NCBI RefSeq assembly: GCF_022458895.1
Contig: NZ_JAINFL010000004.1
Location: 1-64,000 of the forward strand
Length of the DNA stretch: 64,000 bases
Source of the DNA: Roseihalotalea indica
GTDB lineage: Bacteria > Bacteroidota > Bacteroidia > Cytophagales > Cyclobacteriaceae
Reading direction: 5' to 3'
The notes beneath the pieces are model-generated. The model had not been told where the DNA came from. It ran no database searches and saw nothing but the letters and a program-made list of their open reading frames with translations. Positions 17,654 to 27,387 of the stretch are shown here, in pieces (position 1 is the stretch's first letter; every line of letters starts with the position of its first letter). The position numbers were made by a program, and so were the translations under genes.

Positions 17654-19582
17654 ATGAGTGTTTTAGACAAAATTAAAACGAATTATAGCTCCTCTTTCAG
17701 CGAAATGACATTATCTGAGTACCTGAAGGAATGCCGTAAAGAACCCATGATGTATGCCAAACCATCAGAACGTATTCTGAAGGCTATTGGCGAGCCTGAG
17801 ATGATCGATACCAGATCGGATCCTAAACTGAGTCGAGTCTTCTCAAACAAAATCATTAAGCGGTATCCGGCATTTAAGGAGTTTTATGGGATGGAAGATA
17901 CCATTGAGCAAATCGTTTCTTTCTTCCGTTATTCTGCCCAAGGGTTAGAAGAAAAGAAGCAAATTCTTTATCTGATGGGACCGGTGGGAGGAGGTAAAAG
18001 CTCGCTGGCTGAAAAAATTAAACAGTTGATGCAGGTGAATCCAATTTTTGCCCTAAAAGCCGGTGATGAGATTAGTCCGGTCTATGAGAGCCCTCTTGGG
18101 TTATTCGCCGATTATAAAAATGAGCTTGAGGCTGAATACAACATTCCTAGCCGTTATATTCCGGCTTGCATGAGTCCTTGGGCAGCTAAGCGGCTAAGAG
18201 AATATGATGGTGATGTTAATAAGTTTAAAGTAGTTAAACTGTACCCATCTGTTCAGAACCAGATCGGAATTTCTAAAACTGAGCCAGGTGATGAAAATAA
18301 TCAGGATATTTCAACCCTGGTTGGCAAGGTAGATATACGGAAGCTAGCTGAATTTCAGCAAAGTGATCCTGATGCTTACTCTTATACCGGAGCGCTGTGT
18401 CTGGCTAATCAGGGAGTTATGGAATTTGTGGAGATGTTCAAATCTCCTATTAAAGTACTTAATCCGCTGCTAACTGCTACTCAGGAAAATAACTATAAAG
18501 GAACCGAACCCATTGGAGCAATTCCTTACGATGGCATTATCCTGGCACACTCGAACGAGTCAGAATGGGCTAAATTTGCTAACGATAAAAAGAATGAGGC
18601 ATTTCTGGATCGTATTTATAAGGTGCAGGTGCCATATTGTCTGCGGGTAGATGAGGAAATTAATATTTACAAAAAACTCATTCGGGAAAGTTCTCTAGAT
18701 CAGGCACCTTGTGCGCCGCTAACTCTTGAGTTGCTGGCTCAGTTTTCAGTGATGACCCGGATGAAAGTTCCGGAAAACTCCAGCCTATTCTCTAAAATGC
18801 GGGTATACAATGGAGAAACGTTGAAAGAAACTGATCCTAATGCCAAATCTATCCAGGAATACCGAGATGATGCCGGTATTAATGAGGGGATGACCGGCGT
18901 ATCCACTCGGTTTGCTTTCAAGGTACTTTCTAAGGTGTTCAACTTTGATAATGAGGAGCTTGCTGCCAATCCGGTACATCTACTATATGTGTTGGAGCAG
19001 GAAGTTATAAAAATGGAACTGGACGGTGAGACAGAGGAGCGATACCTTAATATCATCAAATCAATTTTGGCCAGCAAGTACGCTGAATTCATTGCTGATG
19101 AGATCCAGAAAGCGTATATCGAGTCCTATAGCACCTACGGTCAAAATATTTTTGAGAAGTATGTGATCTACGCTGATTACTGGATTCAGAACAATGATTA
19201 CCGCGATCCTGATTCAGGTGAAATATTAGATCGAACAATTCTTAATGAAGAATTAGAGAAAATTGAGAAACCCGCTGGTATTGCGAATCCGAAGGATTTT
19301 CGTGCCGAGGTGACCAATTTTACATTGCGCTACAAAGCGAATCACGGTGGCAAAACGCCGCGTTGGGACGCTTATGAGAAGATAAAGAATGTGATAGAAA
19401 AGAAAATCTTCACTAATACCGAAGATTTACTTCCAGTCATTTCCTTTAATGCTAAAAGCAACGAAGAAGACGAGCAGAAGCATCGGGATTTTACTCGCCG
19501 AATGACAGACCGCGGTTATACCTCCAAGCAAATCCGCATCTTGGTAGATTGGTTTATGCGGGTTCGTAAAACAATGGGGTAA
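17654..19582 (+). CDS. prkA: PrkA-type serine protein kinase / AAA+ protein
   Basis: A 642-residue cytoplasmic protein of the PrkA family: an N-terminal AAA+-like domain with Walker A GPVGGGKSS (from residue 109) and a C-terminal PrkA domain. Members in E. coli (YeaG) respond to starvation and stress, and some bacterial homologues behave as ATP-dependent proteases, so kinase and Lon-like protease activities are both claimed for the family. It is the first gene of the conserved prkA-yeaH-spoVR set. Full family length, no truncation. The AGGAGG only 2 bp from the ATG is odd spacing. Confidence 0.95.
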   Translation: MSVLDKIKTNYSSSFSEMTLSEYLKECRKEPMMYAKPSERILKAIGEPEMIDTRSDPKLSRVFSNKIIKRYPAFKEFYGMEDTIEQIVSFFRYSAQGLEEKKQILYLMGPVGGGKSSLAEKIKQLMQVNPIFALKAGDEISPVYESPLGLFADYKNELEAEYNIPSRYIPACMSPWAAKRLREYDGDVNKFKVVKLYPSVQNQIGISKTEPGDENNQDISTLVGKVDIRKLAEFQQSDPDAYSYTGALCLANQGVMEFVEMFKSPIKVLNPLLTATQENNYKGTEPIGAIPYDGIILAHSNESEWAKFANDKKNEAFLDRIYKVQVPYCLRVDEEINIYKKLIRESSLDQAPCAPLTLELLAQFSVMTRMKVPENSSLFSKMRVYNGETLKETDPNAKSIQEYRDDAGINEGMTGVSTRFAFKVLSKVFNFDNEELAANPVHLLYVLEQEVIKMELDGETEERYLNIIKSILASKYAEFIADEIQKAYIESYSTYGQNIFEKYVIYADYWIQNNDYRDPDSGEILDRTILNEELEKIEKPAGIANPKDFRAEVTNFTLRYKANHGGKTPRWDAYEKIKNVIEKKIFTNTEDLLPVISFNAKSNEEDEQKHRDFTRRMTDRGYTSKQIRILVDWFMRVRKTMG

Positions 19583-19659
19583 TACTAGTTTATGGTTCAA
19601 GGCCTACTAATGATACGGTAGGCTTTGGATTTTAAACTTATAAAACTGAACTGGATAAT

Positions 19660-20952
19660 ATGAGTAATAGCAACATCATTGATCGCCGAAAAAATACCAA
19701 AGGAAAGTCGATCAATAATCGTCAGAAATTCCTAAAACGAGTAGAAGATCAGATTCATAAAGCTATTCCTGATATAATAAGTCAGGAAAGTATAAAAGAC
19801 TCAAGTCAGGGTGGAAAGGTGAAAGTGCCGGTTAAAGGAGTAAAGGAGCCTAGTTTTCGTCACGACTCTCATTCGGGACAAAAGCACTATGTGCGGCCGG
19901 GAAATGATAAGTTTAATGAAGGAGATAAGGTGCCTAAGCCAGAAGGTGGCGGACAAGGAGCAGGGCAGGGGCGAGGCTCAAACAGTCCGGAAGTTACTGA
20001 AGATGATTTTGTGGTAATTCTGAGCCGTGATGAATTTCTTAAGTACTTCTTTGATGATCTGGAACTGCCAAATCTGGTAAAAAAGTATATGCAGAGCACG
20101 GTGAGTTTTAAAAACCAACGAGCTGGGTATACAAAAAACAGCGTTCCTTCACGACTCAATATTAAAACCAGTTATCGGCAATCATTAGCCCGTCAAATCT
20201 CCATTCGAGGGGCCTATAACAACAAGATACAGAAGCTAGAGCAAAAACTTGCTGAAGTGACCGACGACGCTGAAAAAGAGCTGTTGCTGGCCGAACTGGA
20301 GAAGTATAAAAGAATGAGGGATACAATTCCCTTTTTTGACGATGTGGATTTACGCTACAATCATTTTGAGCGAGTTCCGGAGCCTACCACCGCTGCCGTC
20401 ATGTTCTGTATTATGGACGTTTCAGCTTCAATGGGTTATCATGAGAAAGATATTGCCAAGCGTTTTTTTACTCTCTTGTATATTTTCTTAACCCGTCAGT
20501 ATCAGAGAGTTGAGATCGTTTTTATCCGACATCATACAGAAGCTAAGGAGGTAGATGAAGAAGAATTCTTTAATTCTCGGGAGAGTGGCGGCACCATTGT
20601 GGCCCCATCTTTAAAGCTGATGAAAAAAATTGCCGATGAGCGGTATTCAGGCTCTATGTGGAACATCTACTGCTGCCAGGCTTCCGATGGAGATGTATGG
20701 TCAAACGGCGATGCCATTGAGTGTAGTCAGCTTCTTAAAAACGAAATACTTCCTACAGTACAGTATATGGCTTACATAGAAATTAAGAATCGTGGGCTTG
20801 AAGGATACTTATGGCATGCTTATAAGCGTTTGCGAGGCCAGGACAATTTTGCTATGCGCAATATCAATGATGTCAGCCAGATCTGGCCGGTTTTCAGAGC
20901 CCTTTTCAAGAAAAAGAATCTCATTGAAGAAAGTAAAGAAACTGCAGAATAA
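19660..20952 (+). CDS. yeaH: YeaH/YhbH family protein (DUF444) with a von Willebrand A domain
   Basis: The 430-residue protein has a charged N-terminus, a Gly-rich low-complexity linker (about 88-105) and a C-terminal vWA domain. The metal-ion-dependent adhesion motif is D253-x-S255-x-S257 in MDVSASMG. This family (UPF0229) is nearly always encoded with PrkA and SpoVR and is thought to act with the AAA+ protein, as MoxR-type ATPases do with vWA partners. It follows prkA after 77 bp and precedes spoVR by 20 bp. The molecular role is unproven. Confidence 0.93.
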   Translation: MSNSNIIDRRKNTKGKSINNRQKFLKRVEDQIHKAIPDIISQESIKDSSQGGKVKVPVKGVKEPSFRHDSHSGQKHYVRPGNDKFNEGDKVPKPEGGGQGAGQGRGSNSPEVTEDDFVVILSRDEFLKYFFDDLELPNLVKKYMQSTVSFKNQRAGYTKNSVPSRLNIKTSYRQSLARQISIRGAYNNKIQKLEQKLAEVTDDAEKELLLAELEKYKRMRDTIPFFDDVDLRYNHFERVPEPTTAAVMFCIMDVSASMGYHEKDIAKRFFTLLYIFLTRQYQRVEIVFIRHHTEAKEVDEEEFFNSRESGGTIVAPSLKLMKKIADERYSGSMWNIYCCQASDGDVWSNGDAIECSQLLKNEILPTVQYMAYIEIKNRGLEGYLWHAYKRLRGQDNFAMRNINDVSQIWPVFRALFKKKNLIEESKETAE

Positions 20953-20972
20953 TTTATCATTCGTACAATTTC

Positions 20973-22484
20973 ATGATTGATCGAGAAAAATACAGAGCTA
21001 TGTTCAGTAATCCCAATTGGGATTTTGAGACATTACAAGCAGCAGATGAAGTAACGGATTGGGTTGGTAAAGAATTCTTCCGCTTAGATACTTACCTCAA
21101 CCAGATTGAGATTGTAACTTCTGAACAGATGCTAGATGCCTATGCACTGGTGGGGTTGCCCACTTCATATCCTCACTGGAAGTTCGGCAAGGATTTCGTT
21201 ATGAACCAAAACAGCTATAAAAAAGGGCAAATGGGACTATCATACGAGATGGTAATTAACTCTGACCCCTGTATTAGCTATAACATGGAAAATAATACCA
21301 CCTGCATGATGGTGCTGGTGATTGCGCATGCATGTCAGGGGCATAACGCATTCTTTAAGAATAACTACATGTTTAAAGAGTGGACCTCAGCTGAGTCTAT
21401 TCTGGATTACATGGTGTTTGCTCGTGATTTTGTGATGCGTTGTGAGGATGAGTTTGGTCATGAGGAAGTGGAAGGGGTATTAGATGCCTGCCATGCTCTT
21501 ATGGACTACGGGATAGATAAGTACAAAAAACCAGCAAAACTATCGTCTATCAAAGAAGAAGCCCGCTTGCGACGATTGGCTAAAGTCCGAGCCGAAAACT
21601 ATAATGACTTACTCCGGACCTTACCGGAAGGGTTGAAAGATCGTCGGCGTAGGGCTGAGAAAAAGGGTAAATTTCCTGCTGAGCCTGAGGAAAATATTCT
21701 CTACTTTATTGAAAAGAACGCACCTAAACTTCCGGTATGGAAGCGGGAGTTAATCAGAATTGTCCGTAAGGTAGCTCAGTACTACTACCCTCAGGGCATG
21801 ACGAAAGTGATGAACGAAGGGTTTGCCACCTTTATGCATTACCATATAATCAATAAGCTATTCGATGAAGGTATTGTGGATGATGGTTTTATGCTGGAGT
21901 TCATAAAGAGCCACAGCGGAGTTATTTATCAGCCTTCGTACAACAGCCCTTACTTTTCCGGACTGAACCCTTACACATTAGGCTTCAATATTTTTATGGA
22001 CATCAAACGTATCTGCCTCGATCCTACGGAGGAAGATAAATACTGGTTTCCCAACTTAATTGGTAAAGATTGGCTCGATGAAGTGCATCTGGCTATGGAA
22101 AACTTTAGAGATGATAGCTTTATCGCTCAGTACTTATCACCTAAAGTAATCAGAGATATGAAGCTCTTTGCTATTTTGGATGACGAGGATGAGGAGCACT
22201 ATGAAATTTCATCTATTCACAATGAGCGCGGATACCGTAAGATACGTGAATTACTCAGTCGGCAGTATGATAGATCATCTCGGGTGCCGGATATTCAGAT
22301 AGATAGCGTAGACACTCATAAAACCAGTAAATTAACGCTCATCCATAAAATTCATAATGATCGGCTGCTGGATGAAGATGAAGCAGAAGAAACAATACGA
22401 TACCTTCGCTACCTGTGGGAGTTTCCCGTAGAGTTACATTCTCGGAATAGTGCTGGCATCGACGAAGACTTTTATGAATGTTAA
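20973..22484 (+). CDS. spoVR: SpoVR/YcgB family protein
   Basis: A 503-residue protein with the family signatures: PTSYPHWKFGK (about 61-71), the conserved NTTCMMVLVIAHACQGHNAFFKNN region (here split around AHACQGH) and NEGFATFMHY near residue 285. Despite the name, members are widespread in non-sporulating bacteria; E. coli YcgB is stress-induced. With PrkA and YeaH it forms the third part of a stress-response set. The gene ends 44 bp before the convergent GHMP kinase gene. No evidence here links it to sporulation. Confidence 0.94.
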   Translation: MIDREKYRAMFSNPNWDFETLQAADEVTDWVGKEFFRLDTYLNQIEIVTSEQMLDAYALVGLPTSYPHWKFGKDFVMNQNSYKKGQMGLSYEMVINSDPCISYNMENNTTCMMVLVIAHACQGHNAFFKNNYMFKEWTSAESILDYMVFARDFVMRCEDEFGHEEVEGVLDACHALMDYGIDKYKKPAKLSSIKEEARLRRLAKVRAENYNDLLRTLPEGLKDRRRRAEKKGKFPAEPEENILYFIEKNAPKLPVWKRELIRIVRKVAQYYYPQGMTKVMNEGFATFMHYHIINKLFDEGIVDDGFMLEFIKSHSGVIYQPSYNSPYFSGLNPYTLGFNIFMDIKRICLDPTEEDKYWFPNLIGKDWLDEVHLAMENFRDDSFIAQYLSPKVIRDMKLFAILDDEDEEHYEISSIHNERGYRKIRELLSRQYDRSSRVPDIQIDSVDTHKTSKLTLIHKIHNDRLLDEDEAEETIRYLRYLWEFPVELHSRNSAGIDEDFYEC

Positions 22485-22528
22485 TTGACTACTAGCGGAA
22501 CTGGTACTGGTATAAGCGATTATAGTAC

Positions 22529-23887
22529 TTATTCAAAGTAAGCCAAGGGCCTACCCAATTTCTGCTGTAACTCTTCGTGAATGGAGGCGACATGCTCTGG
22601 GCTGGTGATGCCACTGCAAAGCACACAAACTGTTCCGCCGGCCCCGGTGTCCGTAATTCTTGCTCCGTATAATCCCTTTTTAGGGCCGATATCTTTTACT
22701 CGCTGCACAATCCAGTCAGCATCTTCATGTCCTAAGCCACAATCAGAATAGCTTTGGTGAGACTGAAACATCAGTTCCCCCAAAAGACTTAGCCGGTTGG
22801 AATAATCCTGAAATTCGGTAGAGTAATTTTTAACAATCTGAGCGAAGAGCTTTACTCTAAAGCTCTCATAGACAGGGTGTTTGGTGCAGGTGCGTATTGC
22901 ATAAGTTCTATCCCGATCGATAAACGATACGGTATCCATGGTGATTTTGTACGTATGATAGAACTCATCACCCGACATAGATTCGGGTAACAGGTGCAGG
23001 TATTTATCTTCAAACTCAGAAGGGTTGATGCGGCCAACGTTTCCTTCAAAGGGCAATGCTGACCAGTTCCCCGTACTTTTAGCTACCTCAAGATCATGAA
23101 GAGTAGCACCGCTGGCCAGAGCAATAATGGTGTATCCCATGAATGTAGCTGCTCGCACCGCTTCATATTGAGCTGATTGCGGAGATACCGGTGCTCCAGT
23201 TTCAATTCCAATAAAATGGATTGCATCCGGTATATCAATGGAATGAAATATCTCGGGTGGGTTCGCATGAAAAACTGTTAATGCCTGATTTTTGAAAGAG
23301 AAAGACGCGAATTGCCCTGCTCCCCCGGTTGGAATCTTAGCCAGCAAGTTCTCAGCCTGAAGGGCGATTCCAGGGAGTTCAGTGGGTAGTAATTCAGCAT
23401 TATACCATTCGGCCATGGCTCGTAAGGCTGCAACTTCATAAGACGCCATACTACCTACACCTTTGCCTACTGGGAGTTCAGACACAATGACTAAATCTAT
23501 TCCTTCTCGCTTGATATTTTTTTTCTCAAAGAAGAGAATTATGCTGGAAATGATAGGTAGAAGTAAGGATCCGTTTTCCAGTTTTAGAATCTGTTCATGA
23601 ATAAAATCGTAGTTAAGGGTGTTAAACTGCCCTAAAAGTGTGCTGTAGTCTGACTCAAAAGTAGCAATCAACTCACTTTGAAAATAGTATTGTAGGCGGA
23701 GAGTCGGTGCTTCGGTTACTGCCAGATAAGCCGTACTAGGCTGATCTAGTGGTTTTTGAAGGAGCAGTCCACCGGCAAAGTCTGTAAATCCACCCATAAT
23801 GTCCAGTCGTCCGGGTGCGGTGGCCTGAACTACTTTTTGTTGATGAAGCGCAAAAAAATCTTTAAGAATTCCGGCAATTCGTTTCAT
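22529..23887 (-). CDS. GHMP-family sugar kinase, arabinokinase/galactokinase-like
   Basis: A 452-residue GHMP kinase. Motif 1 is APGRLDIMGGFTDFAGG (about 25-41), motif 2 is PVGKGVGSMAS (from residue 139) and motif 3 is TGAGGTVC (about 414-421). The wording of motif 1 (APGRLDxMGGxxDxxGxxxLQ) resembles plant L-arabinokinase more than GalK, whose members read APGRVNLIGEH. It should phosphorylate a free sugar at C1 with ATP, giving arabinose-1-phosphate or a related product. It stands alone, so no sugar pathway can be assigned from neighbours. Confidence 0.8.
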   Translation of the reverse strand: MKRIAGILKDFFALHQQKVVQATAPGRLDIMGGFTDFAGGLLLQKPLDQPSTAYLAVTEAPTLRLQYYFQSELIATFESDYSTLLGQFNTLNYDFIHEQILKLENGSLLLPIISSIILFFEKKNIKREGIDLVIVSELPVGKGVGSMASYEVAALRAMAEWYNAELLPTELPGIALQAENLLAKIPTGGAGQFASFSFKNQALTVFHANPPEIFHSIDIPDAIHFIGIETGAPVSPQSAQYEAVRAATFMGYTIIALASGATLHDLEVAKSTGNWSALPFEGNVGRINPSEFEDKYLHLLPESMSGDEFYHTYKITMDTVSFIDRDRTYAIRTCTKHPVYESFRVKLFAQIVKNYSTEFQDYSNRLSLLGELMFQSHQSYSDCGLGHEDADWIVQRVKDIGPKKGLYGARITDTGAGGTVCVLCSGITSPEHVASIHEELQQKLGRPLAYFE

Positions 23888-24100
23888 GAATGCTAATTAT
23901 AGTTTTGAAGTAACTGTCTGCAATTACTTTAGAATGAGTGAGACGTTTAATAATATGATTTTCAGCATGTTAATTAGAGTTTGCGTCGTCATACTTTAAT
24001 TTTTTTATTTAATAGACACAGGTGATTGTGATAGATTAAGTGCAAAGGTGCCGTTACCAGTATGATCGTACTTAGAGATAACTTTAAGTAAGAATATACT

Positions 24101-24131
24101 TTTGAAAAATGAAATAAACGGTCCATCTTTG
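24101..24131 (+). promoter_or_regulatory. promoter of the HAD phosphatase gene
   Basis: TTTG at 24101-24104 and CATCTTTG at 24124-24131 (7 of 8 matches to TAnnTTTG) are separated by 19 nt, the normal Bacteroidota -33/-7 spacing. The ATG follows 8 bp later, so the transcript would be nearly leaderless. Confidence 0.55.
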
Positions 24132-24139
24132 GGGCATTT

Positions 24140-24766
24140 ATGAGTTTATCCCACATTCGCAATATCGTCTTTGATTTGGGGGGCGTAATCATCGATCTTG
24201 ATACTCCCGCCACCTTCCAACACTTTCAGAAGATTAACAAGAATCCGGCAAATACCGATCTTTTTCAAGAGGATGTAAGTTTATTCCTCGATTACGAGAA
24301 AGGCCTTATCAGCAGTGCCGATTTCAGGGAAGGCATCAGAAAATTGACCCATCATCCTGACCTTACCGATGAGGAAATTGATGAAGGGTGGAATAAAATG
24401 CTCATCCAAATTCCGAAGGCAAGATTAGAACTGATAGAAAAGCTAGGCCAGAATCACCGGCTGTTTGTCTTGAGCAATACCAATGAAATTCACGTTGAAG
24501 CATTTAATAAGATTGTCTTAGCTACTTCGGGCAAGCCCGCTATTGACCATTTCTTTGAGAAAATTTATTTTTCTCATTTGCTTCAGTTACGAAAGCCCGA
24601 GTCTGCCATATATGAATTTGTGGTATCGGATAGCGGTTTGCGACCGGAAGAAACGTTATTTGTTGATGACCGGGAGGAAAATATTATGGCGGCCCAAAAA
24701 GTGGGGCTGCAAACATTTCACGTTACCCGAGATCGGGATATTCTAGCATTTTTTTCTGAATCATGA
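24140..24766 (+). CDS. HAD-superfamily phosphatase (YihX-like)
   Basis: A 208-residue HAD phosphatase. Motif I is FDLGGVIID (nucleophile Asp12), motif II is VLSNTNEIH, motif III includes the lysine of RKPESAIY, and motif IV is FVDDREENI. The alpha-helical cap inserted after motif I is of the YihX/epoxide-hydrolase-N-terminal kind; YihX dephosphorylates glucose-1-phosphate. Its stop overlaps the start of the site-2 protease gene (ATGA at 24763-24766), so the two are coupled. The substrate is not known. Confidence 0.88.
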   Translation: MSLSHIRNIVFDLGGVIIDLDTPATFQHFQKINKNPANTDLFQEDVSLFLDYEKGLISSADFREGIRKLTHHPDLTDEEIDEGWNKMLIQIPKARLELIEKLGQNHRLFVLSNTNEIHVEAFNKIVLATSGKPAIDHFFEKIYFSHLLQLRKPESAIYEFVVSDSGLRPEETLFVDDREENIMAAQKVGLQTFHVTRDRDILAFFSES

Positions 24767-25989
24767 ATGAACGCTATCGCCGTTGGGGTATCCACCTTCT
24801 GCTTTTTATCATAACGCTGACAACCACCACTTTATCAGGAGCAGAGTGGCAATTTATGCGCTATGTCGGTTTTCCGGAACACCCAATCACTTGGGAGTAT
24901 TTTTTAAAAGGCTTTGCTTTTTCTTTACCATTCCTGGGCATACTGACCATTCATGAGTTTGGCCATTATTTTACTGCCAAATGGCACCGGGTTAAAGTAA
25001 CATTACCTTATTACATACCCTTATGGTTTGGTTTTCTTGGGTGGATTGGGCTCTATGGTTTCCCGTCTATAGGCACCATGGGCGCGTTAATCCGAATCAA
25101 AGATTTTATTAATTCGCGTACTCAGTTCTTTGATATTGGCATTGCCGGACCATTAGCCGGGTTTGTTGCAACTCTGGGAGTATTGTACTACGGATTCACC
25201 CATTTACCAGATAAAGATTACATCTATGAAGTGCATCCCGAATACCAGTATTTCGGTGATGACTTTGAATCAATTGTCTATCAGAAAGATACTTTTTTTC
25301 TAACTGAAGATTACGAAGCTCAATTTGGCGAAGCGCCTACTTTCTGGCCCGACACCATGCGGTTTGGTCCTAACGATGGCACATTCGCCCTGGGAAACAA
25401 CCTCACCATGGCTTTTTTCCAAAAATACGTAGCGGCTGATGATGATTGGGTTCCCAATCACTATGAAATGATCCACTACCCCTGGATTTTCGCTGGTTAT
25501 CTGGCGCTCTTTTTTACGGCTCTCAACCTGATTCCTATAGGGCAACTGGATGGCGGACATGTGTTGTATGGGTTAATCGGAGACCGGTTGCACCGTAAAA
25601 TCTCCGCAGCTTTATTCATCCTTTTTGTCTTCTATGCCGGATTAGGCACTATTAATCTTGCTGATCCGCCGGATGATCTTATGTGGGAGATTCCACTGTA
25701 TATTGGCTTCCTCTACTTGATGTTCTCCCGACTAACCTCTTATGCACAGACAAACTTACTGATTGCCGTATCAGTATTCGCCGGGCAGTTTTTCCTAGCT
25801 TCTTCTTTCAATATCAATGGATACAGCGGTTGGCTGGTATTTGCTTTTCTGATTGGCCGGGTATTAGGAGTCTATCATCCAACAACGCTGGTTAATTTTC
25901 CATTATCATGGCAACGTAAAGCATTGGGCTGGTTCGCTCTGCTGGTCTTCATTCTTTGCTTCAGCCCTTCTCCGTTTGTTTTTTCATAA
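24763..25989 (+). CDS. site-2-protease family (M50) membrane metalloprotease
   Basis: A 408-residue polytopic protein with the zinc motif HEFGH at 64-68 in a membrane helix and the second conserved site NLIPIGQLDGGH at 255-266, giving the third zinc ligand. About eight membrane segments are visible. Instead of a PDZ domain there is a soluble acidic stretch of about 90 residues (roughly 145-240) between the two catalytic halves. It belongs to the group of large M50 proteins similar to plant EGY rather than to RseP. It should cleave a membrane-embedded substrate, which is not identified. It overlaps the HAD gene by 4 bp and is followed 90 bp later by mpgS. Confidence 0.9.
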   Translation: MNERYRRWGIHLLLFIITLTTTTLSGAEWQFMRYVGFPEHPITWEYFLKGFAFSLPFLGILTIHEFGHYFTAKWHRVKVTLPYYIPLWFGFLGWIGLYGFPSIGTMGALIRIKDFINSRTQFFDIGIAGPLAGFVATLGVLYYGFTHLPDKDYIYEVHPEYQYFGDDFESIVYQKDTFFLTEDYEAQFGEAPTFWPDTMRFGPNDGTFALGNNLTMAFFQKYVAADDDWVPNHYEMIHYPWIFAGYLALFFTALNLIPIGQLDGGHVLYGLIGDRLHRKISAALFILFVFYAGLGTINLADPPDDLMWEIPLYIGFLYLMFSRLTSYAQTNLLIAVSVFAGQFFLASSFNINGYSGWLVFAFLIGRVLGVYHPTTLVNFPLSWQRKALGWFALLVFILCFSPSPFVFS

Positions 25990-26079
25990 CCAATTATATT
26001 ATTGTTAACTTATCAATTCATTTAAGATTTTATTGAATAATTCATTAATTTCCAATTGTTTTGTTAGTAAACTGTACTT

Positions 26080-27384
26080 ATGAGAATTGAAATACCAAGA
26101 GAAGTAGAGCGTTTTGGGCCTATTATGTTTCATGATGTCCAGAAGGTGTATGAATTAGATGCCGGTCTAAAATTTGCTAAAAATGAGGGCAAAGAAAATT
26201 CCACCATCGTGCGGCTCTCCCATGAGTCAATTAATGCCATTGAGCAGGAAATGGTTATTGTGGTGCCGGTGATGGAAGAAAGAATTAAACTCATTGAGGG
26301 TGTATTATGCGGAATACCCAATGACTGCCTGACTATCGTCATTTCTAATAGCCCTCGTGAACCGATTGACCGGTTTTACATTGAGAAAGATGCCATTGAG
26401 CACGCCGCCCGGTTTATGAATAAAAATATTTTGGTATTTCATCAGAAAGACCCTCTTCTGGCGAAAGCTTGTGCTGCTTCTGGATACAAGTACATCCTGG
26501 ATAAACAAGGTAATGTGATGGACGGTAAAGCGGAAGGCATGATTTTAGGAACAATTATCGCCTACCTGACGGGGCGTAAGTATATCGGCTTCATCGATTC
26601 TGATAATTTCTTTCCCGGCGCGGTGCTGGAATATGTCAAAGAGTATTGTGCTGGTTTCTTTCTGGCTAAATCAAGGTATTCAATGGTCCGTATTTCCTGG
26701 CACAGTAAGCCCAAGATTGTACAATCAAATCTCTTCTTTGCCAAGCGAGGAAGGGCGTCTGAGCACACCAATCGGATGTTGAATTCCCTCATCAGCACCT
26801 ATACCGGATACGGCACTGAAATCATAAAAACCGGCAATGCCGGAGAGCATGCCATGTCTATGGATCTGGCGGCCAAGCTTGATTTCTCTTCAGGATATTC
26901 TATTGAGCCTTATCATTACATTAACATGCTGGAGCGCTGGGGTGGCATAATTGGTAACCCGGAAAAAGATGTGATGAAAAACCGGATTGAGCTTTTCCAG
27001 ATTGAATCCCGTAACCCACATTTGCACGAAGTAAAAGGGGACATTCACGTACAGGATATGAGCCGAGCCGCCTTAGAAGTGATCTATCGTTCTCCGATTT
27101 GCCCCGAATCGCTGAAAGAGGAAATTATGGAAGATCTCTATAATCGCAAACTACTCAAACAGGGGGAGAAATTACCGGAAACCTTATCGTATTACCCGGC
27201 TATTTGTAATGCCGACCTGAAGAAGTTTGCCAAAGCACTGGAGAACCATAGTTACGCAAAGCATTTTAAAGTAGATGCTATCAAAAAAGTACTGAAAAAC
27301 GAAACTCCTGGTCTGATGCGGGAGAAAGCAGATGGAAAGGTTGAGCATTTGCCCGATCCGAATAAGGTGCTGGAAATGAAATAA
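26080..27384 (+). CDS. mpgS: mannosyl-3-phosphoglycerate synthase
   Basis: The 434-residue GT55 enzyme transfers mannose from GDP-mannose to 3-phosphoglycerate, the first step to the compatible solute mannosylglycerate. Recognisable family segments are the start MRIEIPREVERFGPIMFHDVQ (first residues IEIPREVERFG), IVVPVMEERIKLIEGVL, the DxD metal site at 173-175 (IDSDNFFPGAV) and the later GNAGEHAMSM. Length is typical. The next gene, 3 bp downstream, is the matching phosphatase, which supports the call. The pathway is best known in thermophiles such as Rhodothermus and Thermus. Confidence 0.94.
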   Translation: MRIEIPREVERFGPIMFHDVQKVYELDAGLKFAKNEGKENSTIVRLSHESINAIEQEMVIVVPVMEERIKLIEGVLCGIPNDCLTIVISNSPREPIDRFYIEKDAIEHAARFMNKNILVFHQKDPLLAKACAASGYKYILDKQGNVMDGKAEGMILGTIIAYLTGRKYIGFIDSDNFFPGAVLEYVKEYCAGFFLAKSRYSMVRISWHSKPKIVQSNLFFAKRGRASEHTNRMLNSLISTYTGYGTEIIKTGNAGEHAMSMDLAAKLDFSSGYSIEPYHYINMLERWGGIIGNPEKDVMKNRIELFQIESRNPHLHEVKGDIHVQDMSRAALEVIYRSPICPESLKEEIMEDLYNRKLLKQGEKLPETLSYYPAICNADLKKFAKALENHSYAKHFKVDAIKKVLKNETPGLMREKADGKVEHLPDPNKVLEMK

Positions 27385-27387
27385 CAG

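Noticed and set aside
20973..22484. SpoVR as a sign of sporulation
   Set aside because: The family is widespread in non-sporulating bacteria and the rest of the window is Bacteroidota-like.
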